A stretch of 62,702 bases of DNA, taken from contig RZYO01000004.1 in the NCBI GenBank assembly GCA_009930325.1, forward strand, positions 1-62,702, in the 5' to 3' direction. Position 1 is the stretch's first letter; every line of letters begins with the position of its first letter. The DNA comes from Spirochaetia bacterium (lineage in GTDB: Bacteria > Spirochaetota > Spirochaetia > Sphaerochaetales > Sphaerochaetaceae). Of this stretch, positions 16,554 to 24,196 are shown one piece after another. The notes beneath the pieces were generated by a model that saw only the letters and a list, made by a program, of their open reading frames with translations, searched no databases and had not been told where the DNA came from. A program made the position numbers and the translations under genes.

Positions 16554-17351
16554 TTAATTACGTTTAACTATACATTGTTTTGGGCACGCATTAGCAGCAT
16601 CTTCAATTTGTGAATGAGGTTTAGAATTATCGTAAATTGATAAAAAGCCATCCATTGAGCACCCAGACTCAGGGAACTTTCTAACACAAATACCACAACC
16701 TATACAACCCACATCACAAACTTTTTTTACAATTGCTCCTGAATCGTGGTTATTACACTTTACAACGTATTCACTATTATCATCAATAAGTTTTATAACA
16801 TTATGTGGACAAATATCAACACATTTTCCACAAGCTATACATAATTTTGGATCTACTTCAATGTGACCGTTCTCTTTTTTAGATATTGCATCAACAGGAC
16901 ATACATTAATACAAGAGCCTAATTGTAGACATCCTTCTTTACAAGAAAACTCACCATTAAATAATAATGCTGCAGAATTACAATCTTGTATTCCTTCATA
17001 ATTAAAATCAGTTTTAGTATGTTCACAGTCTCCATCACAGAAAACATATGCAACTTTTCTAACAGCGCTAGTTTCTACACTTTGCCCCATTATTTCACCA
17101 ATTTTAATTGCGACTTCACTTCCACCAGGAGCACATAAATTAAGTGCACATTCTCCATTTGCACATGCTTCGGCATATCCAGCACATCCCGGATATCCAC
17201 ATCCTCCACAGTTGGCATTAGGTAAAACTTGTTCTATATCTATTTGTTTTTGGTCTTTTGCTACAGCTAATTTTTTTGCTGCAAACGCAAGACCTATACC
17301 TAGAAGAAGTCCCATTATTGTTATAATTAAAAATGCTAATAAAATATTCAC
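16554..17351 (-). CDS. rnfB: Rnf complex subunit B (iron-sulfur protein)
   Basis: A 265-aa iron-sulfur subunit of the Rnf complex, which couples ferredoxin oxidation to NAD+ reduction and pumps Na+ or H+. An N-terminal membrane helix (about residues 3-25) is followed by the RnfB-type [4Fe-4S] domain NANCGGCGYPGCAGYA (about 45-60). Ferredoxin-like cysteine clusters follow, including CINVCP and CIACGKCVDICP, then GCIGCGICVRKFP near the C-terminus. It starts with GTG at 17351, preceded by GAGAG. It is the last gene of rnfCDGEAB, 11 bases after rnfA. Confidence 0.93.
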   Translation of the reverse strand: MNILLAFLIITIMGLLLGIGLAFAAKKLAVAKDQKQIDIEQVLPNANCGGCGYPGCAGYAEACANGECALNLCAPGGSEVAIKIGEIMGQSVETSAVRKVAYVFCDGDCEHTKTDFNYEGIQDCNSAALLFNGEFSCKEGCLQLGSCINVCPVDAISKKENGHIEVDPKLCIACGKCVDICPHNVIKLIDDNSEYVVKCNNHDSGAIVKKVCDVGCIGCGICVRKFPESGCSMDGFLSIYDNSKPHSQIEDAANACPKQCIVKRN

Positions 17352-17362
17352 TTTTTACTCTC

Positions 17363-17956
17363 TTAAACTAAATGTAAATTCATTAATAAAGATTTATCAA
17401 AAGCCATAAATGCTAAAGCCATTAATCCTGCTGAGACAAAGGCTATAGGTACACCTTTGAAACTTCTTCTAACAGGTGATAAATCAAGTTTTTCTCTGAT
17501 ATTACTCATAAGCACAATTGCTAAAGTAAAGCCAAGCCCAGCTGCTAAACCACCAAAAAATGATTCAAGACAAGAATAATTTTCATCAATGTTAATAATT
17601 GCAATACCTAAAACAGCACAGTTTGTGGTAATTAAAGGTAGAAAAATTCCTAAAGCTTTATATAGTGGTGGGCTAATTTTCCTTATTACTAATTCAACTA
17701 ATTGAACTAAAGATGCAATAACTAAAATAAATGATACTGTTCTTAAATATTCAAGTTCAAAAGGAACTAATAAAAATTGGAAAACACTCCAACAAACAAC
17801 TGAAGCAATTGAAGTAACAAAAGTTACAGCCATACCCATCCCAAGAGCACTTTCACTATTTTTAGAAACGCCAATGAAAGGACACATTCCTAAAAATTGC
17901 ACTAATATAAAGTTACTAATAAATATATATGTTATTAAAATTGCGATATAGGTCAT
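17363..17956 (-). CDS. rnfA: Rnf complex membrane subunit A
   Basis: A 197-aa, six-helix integral membrane subunit. The FLGMCPFIGVSKNSESALG segment (about residues 22-40) carries the conserved membrane cysteine of RnfA, which with its counterpart in RnfE is thought to hold an iron-sulfur centre in the membrane. TNCAVLGIAI carries the second conserved cysteine. It overlaps rnfE by 4 bases (ATGA type) and is followed 11 bases later by rnfB. Confidence 0.93.
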   Translation of the reverse strand: MTYIAILITYIFISNFILVQFLGMCPFIGVSKNSESALGMGMAVTFVTSIASVVCWSVFQFLLVPFELEYLRTVSFILVIASLVQLVELVIRKISPPLYKALGIFLPLITTNCAVLGIAIINIDENYSCLESFFGGLAAGLGFTLAIVLMSNIREKLDLSPVRRSFKGVPIAFVSAGLMALAFMAFDKSLLMNLHLV

Positions 17957-18597
17957 GCAAGATTCTCCTTCTTAGCTTTTCTTTTTGAATAGAATTCAAA
18001 ATATGCTTTTAAATACCCCATTAATAATAATGCCCCGGGCGCTAAAGTCATAACTCTTATTGGCCATTTATTTAAGAAAGGTATTTGAATAACTCCATTA
18101 AAAGATCCCATTGGAAATAGTGTAATAGTTCCTGAACCAAAGACTTCTCTTATTGTTGCAATTAATATTAATGCTAAGGTAAATCCGATTCCCATTCCAA
18201 TTCCATCTAAAATTGAATCAAATACTGTATTTTTACTTGCAAAAGCTTCTGCTCTACCTAAAATAATACAGTTAACAACAATTAAAGGTAAAAATACCCC
18301 TAGTGCTGTATAAACATCAGGCACAAAGGCATGAAGAATCATTTCTATTATTGTAACGAAAGATGCAATAATTACTATATAACTAGGTATTCTAACTGAA
18401 TCTGGAATAACTTTTCTAAGCAAGCTTATCATAATATTGCTACAAGTTAATACAAATAAAACACTAAAACCCATCCCTATAGCATTTGAGACCATAGTTG
18501 TAACGCCTAAGGTTGGACATAATCCTAGTAAAAGAACAAAAGTAGGGTTTTCTTTAAAAATACCTTTTGTTAGTTGTTTTGTATGATTATTTTTCAT
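17953..18597 (-). CDS. rnfE: Rnf complex membrane subunit E
   Basis: A 214-aa, six-helix subunit homologous to RnfA in inverted topology. Conserved segments are LLGLCPTLGVTTMVSNAIGMG (cysteine near residue 27) and VNCIILGRAEAFASKNT (about 108-124), typical of RnfE. A basic C-terminal tail (SKRKAKKE) faces the cytoplasm. It shares a base with rnfG and overlaps rnfA by 4 bases. Confidence 0.93.
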   Translation of the reverse strand: MKNNHTKQLTKGIFKENPTFVLLLGLCPTLGVTTMVSNAIGMGFSVLFVLTCSNIMISLLRKVIPDSVRIPSYIVIIASFVTIIEMILHAFVPDVYTALGVFLPLIVVNCIILGRAEAFASKNTVFDSILDGIGMGIGFTLALILIATIREVFGSGTITLFPMGSFNGVIQIPFLNKWPIRVMTLAPGALLLMGYLKAYFEFYSKRKAKKENLA

Positions 18598-19145
18598 TAT
18601 TTCCCTCCCAAAGACTTAACGAAATTACTTCCGCCAAGTAAGGCATTACCAATGGCAGCAAAGGTAATGGATGCGCCACTAATAGCGGATGCATCTTCAC
18701 TACTTAATTGAGTTTTTTTAGTTGGTACTACACTTTTATTTAAATATTTAGTCATATACCAACTTTCTTCACTTTTTTTACCTAAGCCAGGTGTTTCACT
18801 ATCACTTACAACTTTTGCTTGTAATACTTGTCCATCTAAATCATAGGAAGCAACCATATTAATTTTACCACCATATCCTATTGCAGTTAAATTTAATAAA
18901 TAGCCTTTTTGAGTAGTGTTATCACTTAATGTATAATAATAATTAACAAAGTTGTTATCATTTACTTCTACCATTGTATCACTAATATTAAAGCCATCAC
19001 TAACTGCTTCTAAAGCATTTAGAGTTTTTTGATTTTCATATTCAATAATTATAGGTTTTGTTACACTATTTAGAGAAGAAAGAACTAAAGCAGCTCCAGC
19101 ACAAATTATGGCTAAAACAATAGAAGTTTTAATATATTCTTTCAT
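18597..19145 (-). CDS. rnfG: Rnf complex flavoprotein subunit G
   Basis: A 182-aa subunit with one N-terminal membrane helix (about residues 8-26) and a periplasmic FMN-binding domain. ETPGLGKKSEESWY (about 118-131) is typical. The flavin-attachment motif reads DASAISGAS (about 151-159). Covalent FMN is normally joined to the last residue of SGA-T/S, so the acceptor here would be serine instead of the commoner threonine. An ApbE flavin transferase would be needed and is not in this window. The gene abuts rnfD and rnfE with one-base overlaps. Confidence 0.92.
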   Translation of the reverse strand: MKEYIKTSIVLAIICAGAALVLSSLNSVTKPIIIEYENQKTLNALEAVSDGFNISDTMVEVNDNNFVNYYYTLSDNTTQKGYLLNLTAIGYGGKINMVASYDLDGQVLQAKVVSDSETPGLGKKSEESWYMTKYLNKSVVPTKKTQLSSEDASAISGASITFAAIGNALLGGSNFVKSLGGK

Positions 19146-20230
19146 TATTTTGCCTCCTTTGTTTTAACTTGTTTAATGAAGCCAAATTTTTTAGGAACTA
19201 TGTATCTATCAATTGTTGGAGTTACAATGTTCATTAAAATTATAGCTAAAGATACTGCTTCTGGTAATGATCCAAAGTATCGAATTAAGAATGTAAAAAA
19301 TCCACAACCAATTGCATATATTATTTTACCCTTTTTTGTAATAGGAGATGTTACCATATCAGTTGCCATAAATATAGCACCTAAAATTAATCCTCCAGAG
19401 AAGACTTGTGTTAATACTTCTCCATTAAACAATCCAAGATTATCTCTAACTCCTGCAAAAATCCAGGTTAGCAGAGAAAAAGTTAAAATATAATATACTG
19501 GAATATGATATGTAATTATTTTTTTTACTATTAAATAAATACCACCAATTATTAATAATAAAGCACTAACTTCTCCAATACAACCACCAATATTTCCAAT
19601 AAAAGCATCAATTGCATAAGGCGAAATTCCTGTTGAATTAGATAAAGAAGCTGCAAAAGAAGAAGTTGGATAGGAAGCTTGTGATAAAATTTGTGAAGGG
19701 TTTAGTAAAGAGGTTCCACCACTAATACTAGTTTTTACAAACGATAAAGGTGTAGCACTTCCGATTGCATCAACAACATTTAATGTTTTTGGAACACTAT
19801 AATTACTCATCATAGATGTAAAGCTAAAAAATACAAAAACTCTACCTGCTAAAGCTGGGTTCATCCAGTTTGCCCCTAATCCACCAAAAGTCCATTTTAC
19901 TACTACTATTGCGAAAACATTAGCTAAAATGATTATTGCAAAAGGAATTGTAGGGCTTAAATTCATTCCTAATAAAAGTCCTGTTAAAAAAGCAGACCCA
20001 TCAGCTAATGAACTAGTTTTAATATCTTTTTTACCGTCAAAAAATCCTAATAAATATTCAATTAAGCAACTCGAAAAAATAGATACTAATAATACAAAAA
20101 GAGCTCTTATTCCAAATACGTAAACACCCCAGAGAGCAGCAGGTGCTAAAGCTAAGCTTACATTCCACATTATTGATTTAGTAGAATTTTTACTGTGGAA
20201 ATGAGGAGATGATGTCATATTTACTCTCAT
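19145..20230 (-). CDS. rnfD: Rnf complex membrane subunit D
   Basis: A 361-aa integral membrane subunit with about nine helices. It begins with the typical SSPHFHSKNSTKSIMWNV segment. A periplasmic loop contains VDAIGSATPLSF (about residues 155-166), the covalent FMN site with its threonine retained. The start ATG at 20230 has AAGGAG upstream and overlaps rnfC by 4 bases. RnfD and RnfG together carry the flavins that move electrons through the membrane part of the complex. Confidence 0.93.
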   Translation of the reverse strand: MRVNMTSSPHFHSKNSTKSIMWNVSLALAPAALWGVYVFGIRALFVLLVSIFSSCLIEYLLGFFDGKKDIKTSSLADGSAFLTGLLLGMNLSPTIPFAIIILANVFAIVVVKWTFGGLGANWMNPALAGRVFVFFSFTSMMSNYSVPKTLNVVDAIGSATPLSFVKTSISGGTSLLNPSQILSQASYPTSSFAASLSNSTGISPYAIDAFIGNIGGCIGEVSALLLIIGGIYLIVKKIITYHIPVYYILTFSLLTWIFAGVRDNLGLFNGEVLTQVFSGGLILGAIFMATDMVTSPITKKGKIIYAIGCGFFTFLIRYFGSLPEAVSLAIILMNIVTPTIDRYIVPKKFGFIKQVKTKEAK

Positions 20231-21543
20231 TTTTTTCTCCTTGCTAATTTTTTACCAGTTTTAAAATAATGAACTAAAGGAATATGTGCTGGACATGTGT
20301 ATGAACAACAACCACATTCTTTACAATCCATTAAAGAATATTTATCGAGTGCTGTTTGATAATTTCCATTTTTTATATTTCTATAAAGCATAGTAGGCAT
20401 TAATCCTATTGGACAAACCTCAACACATTTTCCACAGGAAATACAAGCAGTTTCAATAGCTTTGTTTTCTTCTTTAATGCTGATTACTCCGCTAGTCCCT
20501 TTTACTACAGGTATATCTAATGAAGAAAAGGCAAATCCCATCATAGCTCCACCACTTATTATTTTGTCTGGTTCTTCTTTAAAGCCTCCACAATAATCAA
20601 TTAATTCTTTTATTGGTGTTCCGATAGGAACAATTAGATTTTTTGGTTCGTTGATACATTCTCCACTAATACATACAACTCTATCAATTAAAGGTTTATT
20701 ATATGCACAGGCTTCATAAATTGCAAAACAAGTACCAATATTAGCAACAACTGCCCCAATATCTAAAGGTAGTTTACCACTTGGAATTTCTCTATTAATT
20801 GTTGCCTTTAGTAATTGTTTTTCATCACCTTGAGGATATCTCATTTTTAAAGGTTGAACTTTTATAGGATAATTTTTTTCTTTGATAATGGATCTTAGTT
20901 TTTCAACTGCATCCATTTTATTTTCTTCTATTCCTATAATAACATTCTTAGCTTTTGTAACCCTTTGAGCAATCATAATCCCTTCAAGAACTTCTTCACT
21001 TCTCTCAAGCATAGTTCTATGGTCGCTTGTTAAATAAGGTTCACATTCTACTCCATTAATTACTAAGTATTCAACGAATTTACCTTTTGGTATCATAAAT
21101 TTTACATGAGATGGAAAAGTTGCTCCACCTAAACCTACAATCCCTAAATCTTTTATAGTATTTAGTAATTCTTCATCACTTTTTTTACTATAATCAACTT
21201 TTTCAAAGACTACTTCTTCAGCGTCTTTGTCAACTTCAATTAAGAATGCATCTGCAACAACACTATTTGCAAGAGGTTGTTTTATAATTTTCTTAATTAC
21301 CCCTGATACTGGAGAGTGAACTTCTGCACTAATAAAACTAGAAGCAGTTCCAATTTTTTCACCCTTTTTAACAGAATCACCAACCTTTTTTAAAGGTTTA
21401 GCTGGGGCTCCTAAATGTTGAGATAAACTAACCACTAATAAAGATGGTATAGGCAATGTTTCTAATTTTTTATTATTAGAAAAATGCTTTTGATCTTTAG
21501 GGTGCACTCCACCTCTCTTAAACGTTAACACGTCTTTAGGCAT
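20227..21543 (-). CDS. rnfC: Rnf complex NADH-binding subunit C
   Basis: A 438-aa peripheral subunit that binds NAD(H), FMN and two [4Fe-4S] clusters. The start at 21543 (MPKDVLTFKRGGVHP) is supported by AAGGAG nearby and by the family's N-terminus. An upstream extension of 47 codons is open but would run over the leader. A barrel-sandwich region (about residues 35-95) precedes GLGGATFPSHVKF and GVECEPYLTSDHRTMLE. The cluster motifs are CISCGKCVEVCP (about 365-376) and CKECGCCSYTCP (about 404-415). It is the first gene of the rnf operon, which has its own promoter at 21656-21684 and a leader of about 105 bases. Confidence 0.93.
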   Translation of the reverse strand: MPKDVLTFKRGGVHPKDQKHFSNNKKLETLPIPSLLVVSLSQHLGAPAKPLKKVGDSVKKGEKIGTASSFISAEVHSPVSGVIKKIIKQPLANSVVADAFLIEVDKDAEEVVFEKVDYSKKSDEELLNTIKDLGIVGLGGATFPSHVKFMIPKGKFVEYLVINGVECEPYLTSDHRTMLERSEEVLEGIMIAQRVTKAKNVIIGIEENKMDAVEKLRSIIKEKNYPIKVQPLKMRYPQGDEKQLLKATINREIPSGKLPLDIGAVVANIGTCFAIYEACAYNKPLIDRVVCISGECINEPKNLIVPIGTPIKELIDYCGGFKEEPDKIISGGAMMGFAFSSLDIPVVKGTSGVISIKEENKAIETACISCGKCVEVCPIGLMPTMLYRNIKNGNYQTALDKYSLMDCKECGCCSYTCPAHIPLVHYFKTGKKLARRKK

Positions 21544-21655
21544 TTTAGGCTCCTTATTTTTTCCATTTTGAATATTAACTGATATTTGTGAAGAATAATA
21601 TCTCTTTTTTATACATTTGTGTGAAAAGAAGATAATTAAAATCAACACTTTGGTA

Positions 21656-21684
21656 ATAATAAAGCTTATAGATTCTATTTTCAA
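21656..21684 (-). promoter_or_regulatory. Promoter of the rnf operon and the long leftward run
   Basis: On the minus strand, TTGAAA (21684-21679) and TATTAT (21661-21656) are separated by exactly 17 bases. It may drive rnfCDGEAB and, by read-through, the packed genes down to about 7223. Confidence 0.65.
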
Positions 21685-21867
21685 GTATACTTTTAAATAA
21701 TTTATTTAAAATAAAGTTAATATTTTATTCATTTTTTTATTGATAAATAAATACTGTTATTATATTAAAATTATAAATACAAATTTGTAATATTTGCTTT
21801 AACATTTTATTAGAAATCAATAATTAAATATAGATTTTTATTTATTTATTTTTTTTTTATTAATTAG

Positions 21868-21896
21868 TTTAAAAATGTTTAATCTATAGTTATAAT
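21868..21896 (+). promoter_or_regulatory. Candidate promoter of the P-loop gene
   Basis: A perfect TATAAT (21891-21896) ends 7 bases before the ATG at 21904, with a weak -35 TTTAAA (21868-21873) 17 bases upstream. There is no Shine-Dalgarno sequence, so the transcript would be leaderless. The AT-rich background makes the -35 unreliable. Confidence 0.4.
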
Positions 21897-21903
21897 ATAA
21901 TAT

Positions 21904-22764
21904 ATGAACCGATTATTTAAATATGCATTTTGGAAGATAAGTGGAATAAAAGTTTATGCTTTAATTGGAAAAAGCGGAACTGGGAAAAGCTTTCGTTCTA
22001 AAATGGTTGCTGAAGAATATAATATAGACCTATTAATTGATGATGGATTATTAATTAAAGGAAATAAATTATTAGCTGGAAAGAGTGCAAAACAAGAGGA
22101 TACCTTCTTAGCTGCTGTAAGAACAGCAGTATTTGATGATTCTGAACACTATAAGAGTGTATTAGAAGCATTAAAAAAAGAAAGGTTTAGAAAAATTTTA
22201 ATAATTGGAACAAGTGAAAAGATGGTAAGAAAGATAGCTACTCGTCTTTCTCTTCCTCAGCCTGATAAAATCTTTTCAATAAATGATATTGCAACAAAAG
22301 ATGAAATAGATACAGCGATGAGAATACGTTTTACTGAGGGGAAACATGTAATCCCTGTCCCTTCTATTGAAATAACAAGAACTTCTCCTAAAATTGTATT
22401 AGATTCAATGAAAGTATTATTTACTAGAAAAATATTTAGACCTTGGAAAAGAACAAAAGTTTTTGAAAAAACAGTTGTAAGACCACAATTTACACAATTT
22501 GATAAAGCAATAATTAGTGAAGCGGCTCTCACTCAGATGGTTATTCATTGTTTGGATGAATTTGATCCTGCTATTAAGGTTTTAAAATTAAAAGCGAAAG
22601 TACAAGAAAATGGATATTCACTAAATATAAAACTTAGAATTCCTTCAAAGCACATGATGAAAACTTCAATTGGAGAACTGCAGGAGTTTATTTCTGAATC
22701 ACTTGAAAAATATGGCTCAATTTTTATTGCTCAGGTATTTATAGATATGGAAGAATGGAATTAA
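21904..22764 (+). CDS. P-loop ATPase with C-terminal Asp23-like domain
   Basis: A 286-aa protein I cannot name. The Walker A motif GKSGTGKS is at about residues 22-29. LLIDDGLLI (about 41-49) and ILIIGTSEKMVRKIA follow, consistent with a kinase/NTPase fold of about 170 residues. The C-terminal 90 residues (from IISEAALTQMVIHC) have the alternating pattern of Asp23/YloU alkaline-shock-type domains and end with the VFIDMEEW strand. The 15 residues before IKVYALIG are not needed for the fold, and the true start is uncertain because no ribosome-binding site precedes the ATG. It converges with the PcnB-like gene, their stop codons sharing TTAA. Role unknown; RNA or envelope-stress links are guesses. 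Confidence 0.6.
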   Translation: MNRLFKYAFWKISGIKVYALIGKSGTGKSFRSKMVAEEYNIDLLIDDGLLIKGNKLLAGKSAKQEDTFLAAVRTAVFDDSEHYKSVLEALKKERFRKILIIGTSEKMVRKIATRLSLPQPDKIFSINDIATKDEIDTAMRIRFTEGKHVIPVPSIEITRTSPKIVLDSMKVLFTRKIFRPWKRTKVFEKTVVRPQFTQFDKAIISEAALTQMVIHCLDEFDPAIKVLKLKAKVQENGYSLNIKLRIPSKHMMKTSIGELQEFISESLEKYGSIFIAQVFIDMEEWN

Positions 22765-23945
22765 GTAGTTACCACTTTTGGAGCTACTTTTTTCTTTCTC
22801 TTTGTATTATCATATTTTTTTGGAACTCTTTTTTTATTAGTATAAGGACGTTTTCTTTCAAGGTTTTTATTATTTACTCTAGGATGTCTTACACAACCTC
22901 TTGGGACTTTATATCCTTTCATATCTAATAAATGGGCACAACACAATTCAATTTCATAATTGCTTGGAGTCATAGGAGAAATAAGGACTTTTACTTGCCT
23001 AAATGTTTCTTTGAATCTCTCTCTTACAGTTAACTGTTCGTCGCTAAAAAGTATTAATTCTTTTACTAGATGTAAAAGCATTTGAGATCTTTGAACTTCA
23101 TCTATTTCACCATTTTTATACTGGCGCACTTTGTAATCTAATTCAAGGAGACTGTTTTGTACATTATCTAGAGATGCATACATACTAAAACAAGGCAATA
23201 AATATACTAAAAGTTTATATTGTTGAAGTTGTAAAAATATATCTCTGCTATATCCTGATGATAATATTTTATTTACTTCTTCTGTTAATCTGCTTGTTGA
23301 AACTTTAGCTAATTCACTATGATTTCTTTTTATAGCAAAACGTATATTAAATCTTAATTTAAAATCAGTTGTAACACTATATTTTATTGCTCTAAGCATT
23401 CTTACAGGATCTTCTGTGAAACTTGTTTTTAAATCAATTATTGAAGATATTCTTTTCTTTTTAAAATCTTCCATTGCATTATTGAAATCAAGTATTTGCT
23501 CAGTACTTGGATCGTAATATAATGAATTTATTGTAAAATCTCTTCTTTTTGCATCTTGTTCAACTGTTCCAAAGACATTGTTATTGATTCCAAAGTTTTC
23601 TTCATCTGATCTGAAAGTTGAAACTTCTAAAATTTTTGTTCCATATTCAAGATGAACTAATTTAAATCTTTTACCAATTATTCTTGAATTCCAAAATAAT
23701 TTATGAATTTGTCTTGGAGACGCACTAGTTGTAATATCAAAATCTTTAGGTTTTTTTTGAAGAAGCAAATCCCTAACTGCCCCACCTACTATATATGCAT
23801 CAGCTCCAGTTGATTGAAGTTTTTTTACTGCACGTAAAGCATCCCTATCTAAAAGGGATACATTTATATTGTGTTCATCTTTTGTATAAATCTTTGCAAA
23901 AGGAATACTATTGCCTTTTGAATCATTTTTATATCTAATTAGCAT
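22761..23945 (-). CDS. pcnB: Poly(A) polymerase / CCA-adding nucleotidyltransferase family, PcnB-like
   Basis: A 394-aa class II nucleotidyltransferase. YIVGGAVRDLLLQKKPKDFDI (about residues 54-74) carries the GG and catalytic D-x-D motifs. GKRFKLVHLEYG, STFRSDEENFG, NVFGTVEQDAKRRDFTINSL and EDPVRMLRAIK follow. The VFGT-EQDA-RRDFT wording and the strongly basic C-terminal tail (about 350-390) favour poly(A) polymerase I, which marks RNAs for decay. CCA-adding activity cannot be excluded by eye, and the CCA-less tRNAs here require one such enzyme somewhere. The stop codon overlaps that of the convergent P-loop gene, with no terminator between them. Confidence 0.8.
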   Translation of the reverse strand: MLIRYKNDSKGNSIPFAKIYTKDEHNINVSLLDRDALRAVKKLQSTGADAYIVGGAVRDLLLQKKPKDFDITTSASPRQIHKLFWNSRIIGKRFKLVHLEYGTKILEVSTFRSDEENFGINNNVFGTVEQDAKRRDFTINSLYYDPSTEQILDFNNAMEDFKKKRISSIIDLKTSFTEDPVRMLRAIKYSVTTDFKLRFNIRFAIKRNHSELAKVSTSRLTEEVNKILSSGYSRDIFLQLQQYKLLVYLLPCFSMYASLDNVQNSLLELDYKVRQYKNGEIDEVQRSQMLLHLVKELILFSDEQLTVRERFKETFRQVKVLISPMTPSNYEIELCCAHLLDMKGYKVPRGCVRHPRVNNKNLERKRPYTNKKRVPKKYDNTKRKKKVAPKVVTT

Positions 23946-24126
23946 TAAATTATCTCATTACTTTTTTATTTGTATTGTTGTAATTTCATATTTAAATAAA
24001 TTAGAATTACCTATTGAGAATACTATGAATGTTAGCTTTTTGTAAAGTAAGTCATTGTTTTTAGTTGATAAGTTATTTTTAATTTATAAAAGGATAATCA
24101 TATTTTTCCATTTATATTAATTAACA

Positions 24127-24155
24127 TTGAAAAAATTATGTTATTCGAGTATATA
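24127..24155 (+). promoter_or_regulatory. Promoter of hisS and the helicase gene
   Basis: TTGAAA (24127-24132) and TATATA (24150-24155) are separated by 17 bases. The leader is about 35 bases and contains TTGGAG just before the ATG at 24197. Confidence 0.65.
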
Positions 24156-24196
24156 TTACCTATATTAAAATTTAAAAATAAAATGTTGGAGTATAT

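Larger units (their letters stand above)
21544..21903. other. Divergent intergenic region (rnf operon / P-loop gene)
   Basis: About 360 AT-rich bases between rnfC and the rightward P-loop gene. It holds the rnf promoter (21656-21684), a leader of about 105 bases with AAGGAG before rnfC, and a TATAAT box just before the ATG at 21904. I see no RNA gene, riboswitch or clear operator in the leader, although its length leaves room for control. Confidence 0.6.

Noticed and set aside
21544-21684. A 47-codon N-terminal extension of rnfC
   Set aside because: The extension covers the leader and reaches the promoter at 21656-21684. The internal ATG at 21543 has a strong AAGGAG and matches the family N-terminus.
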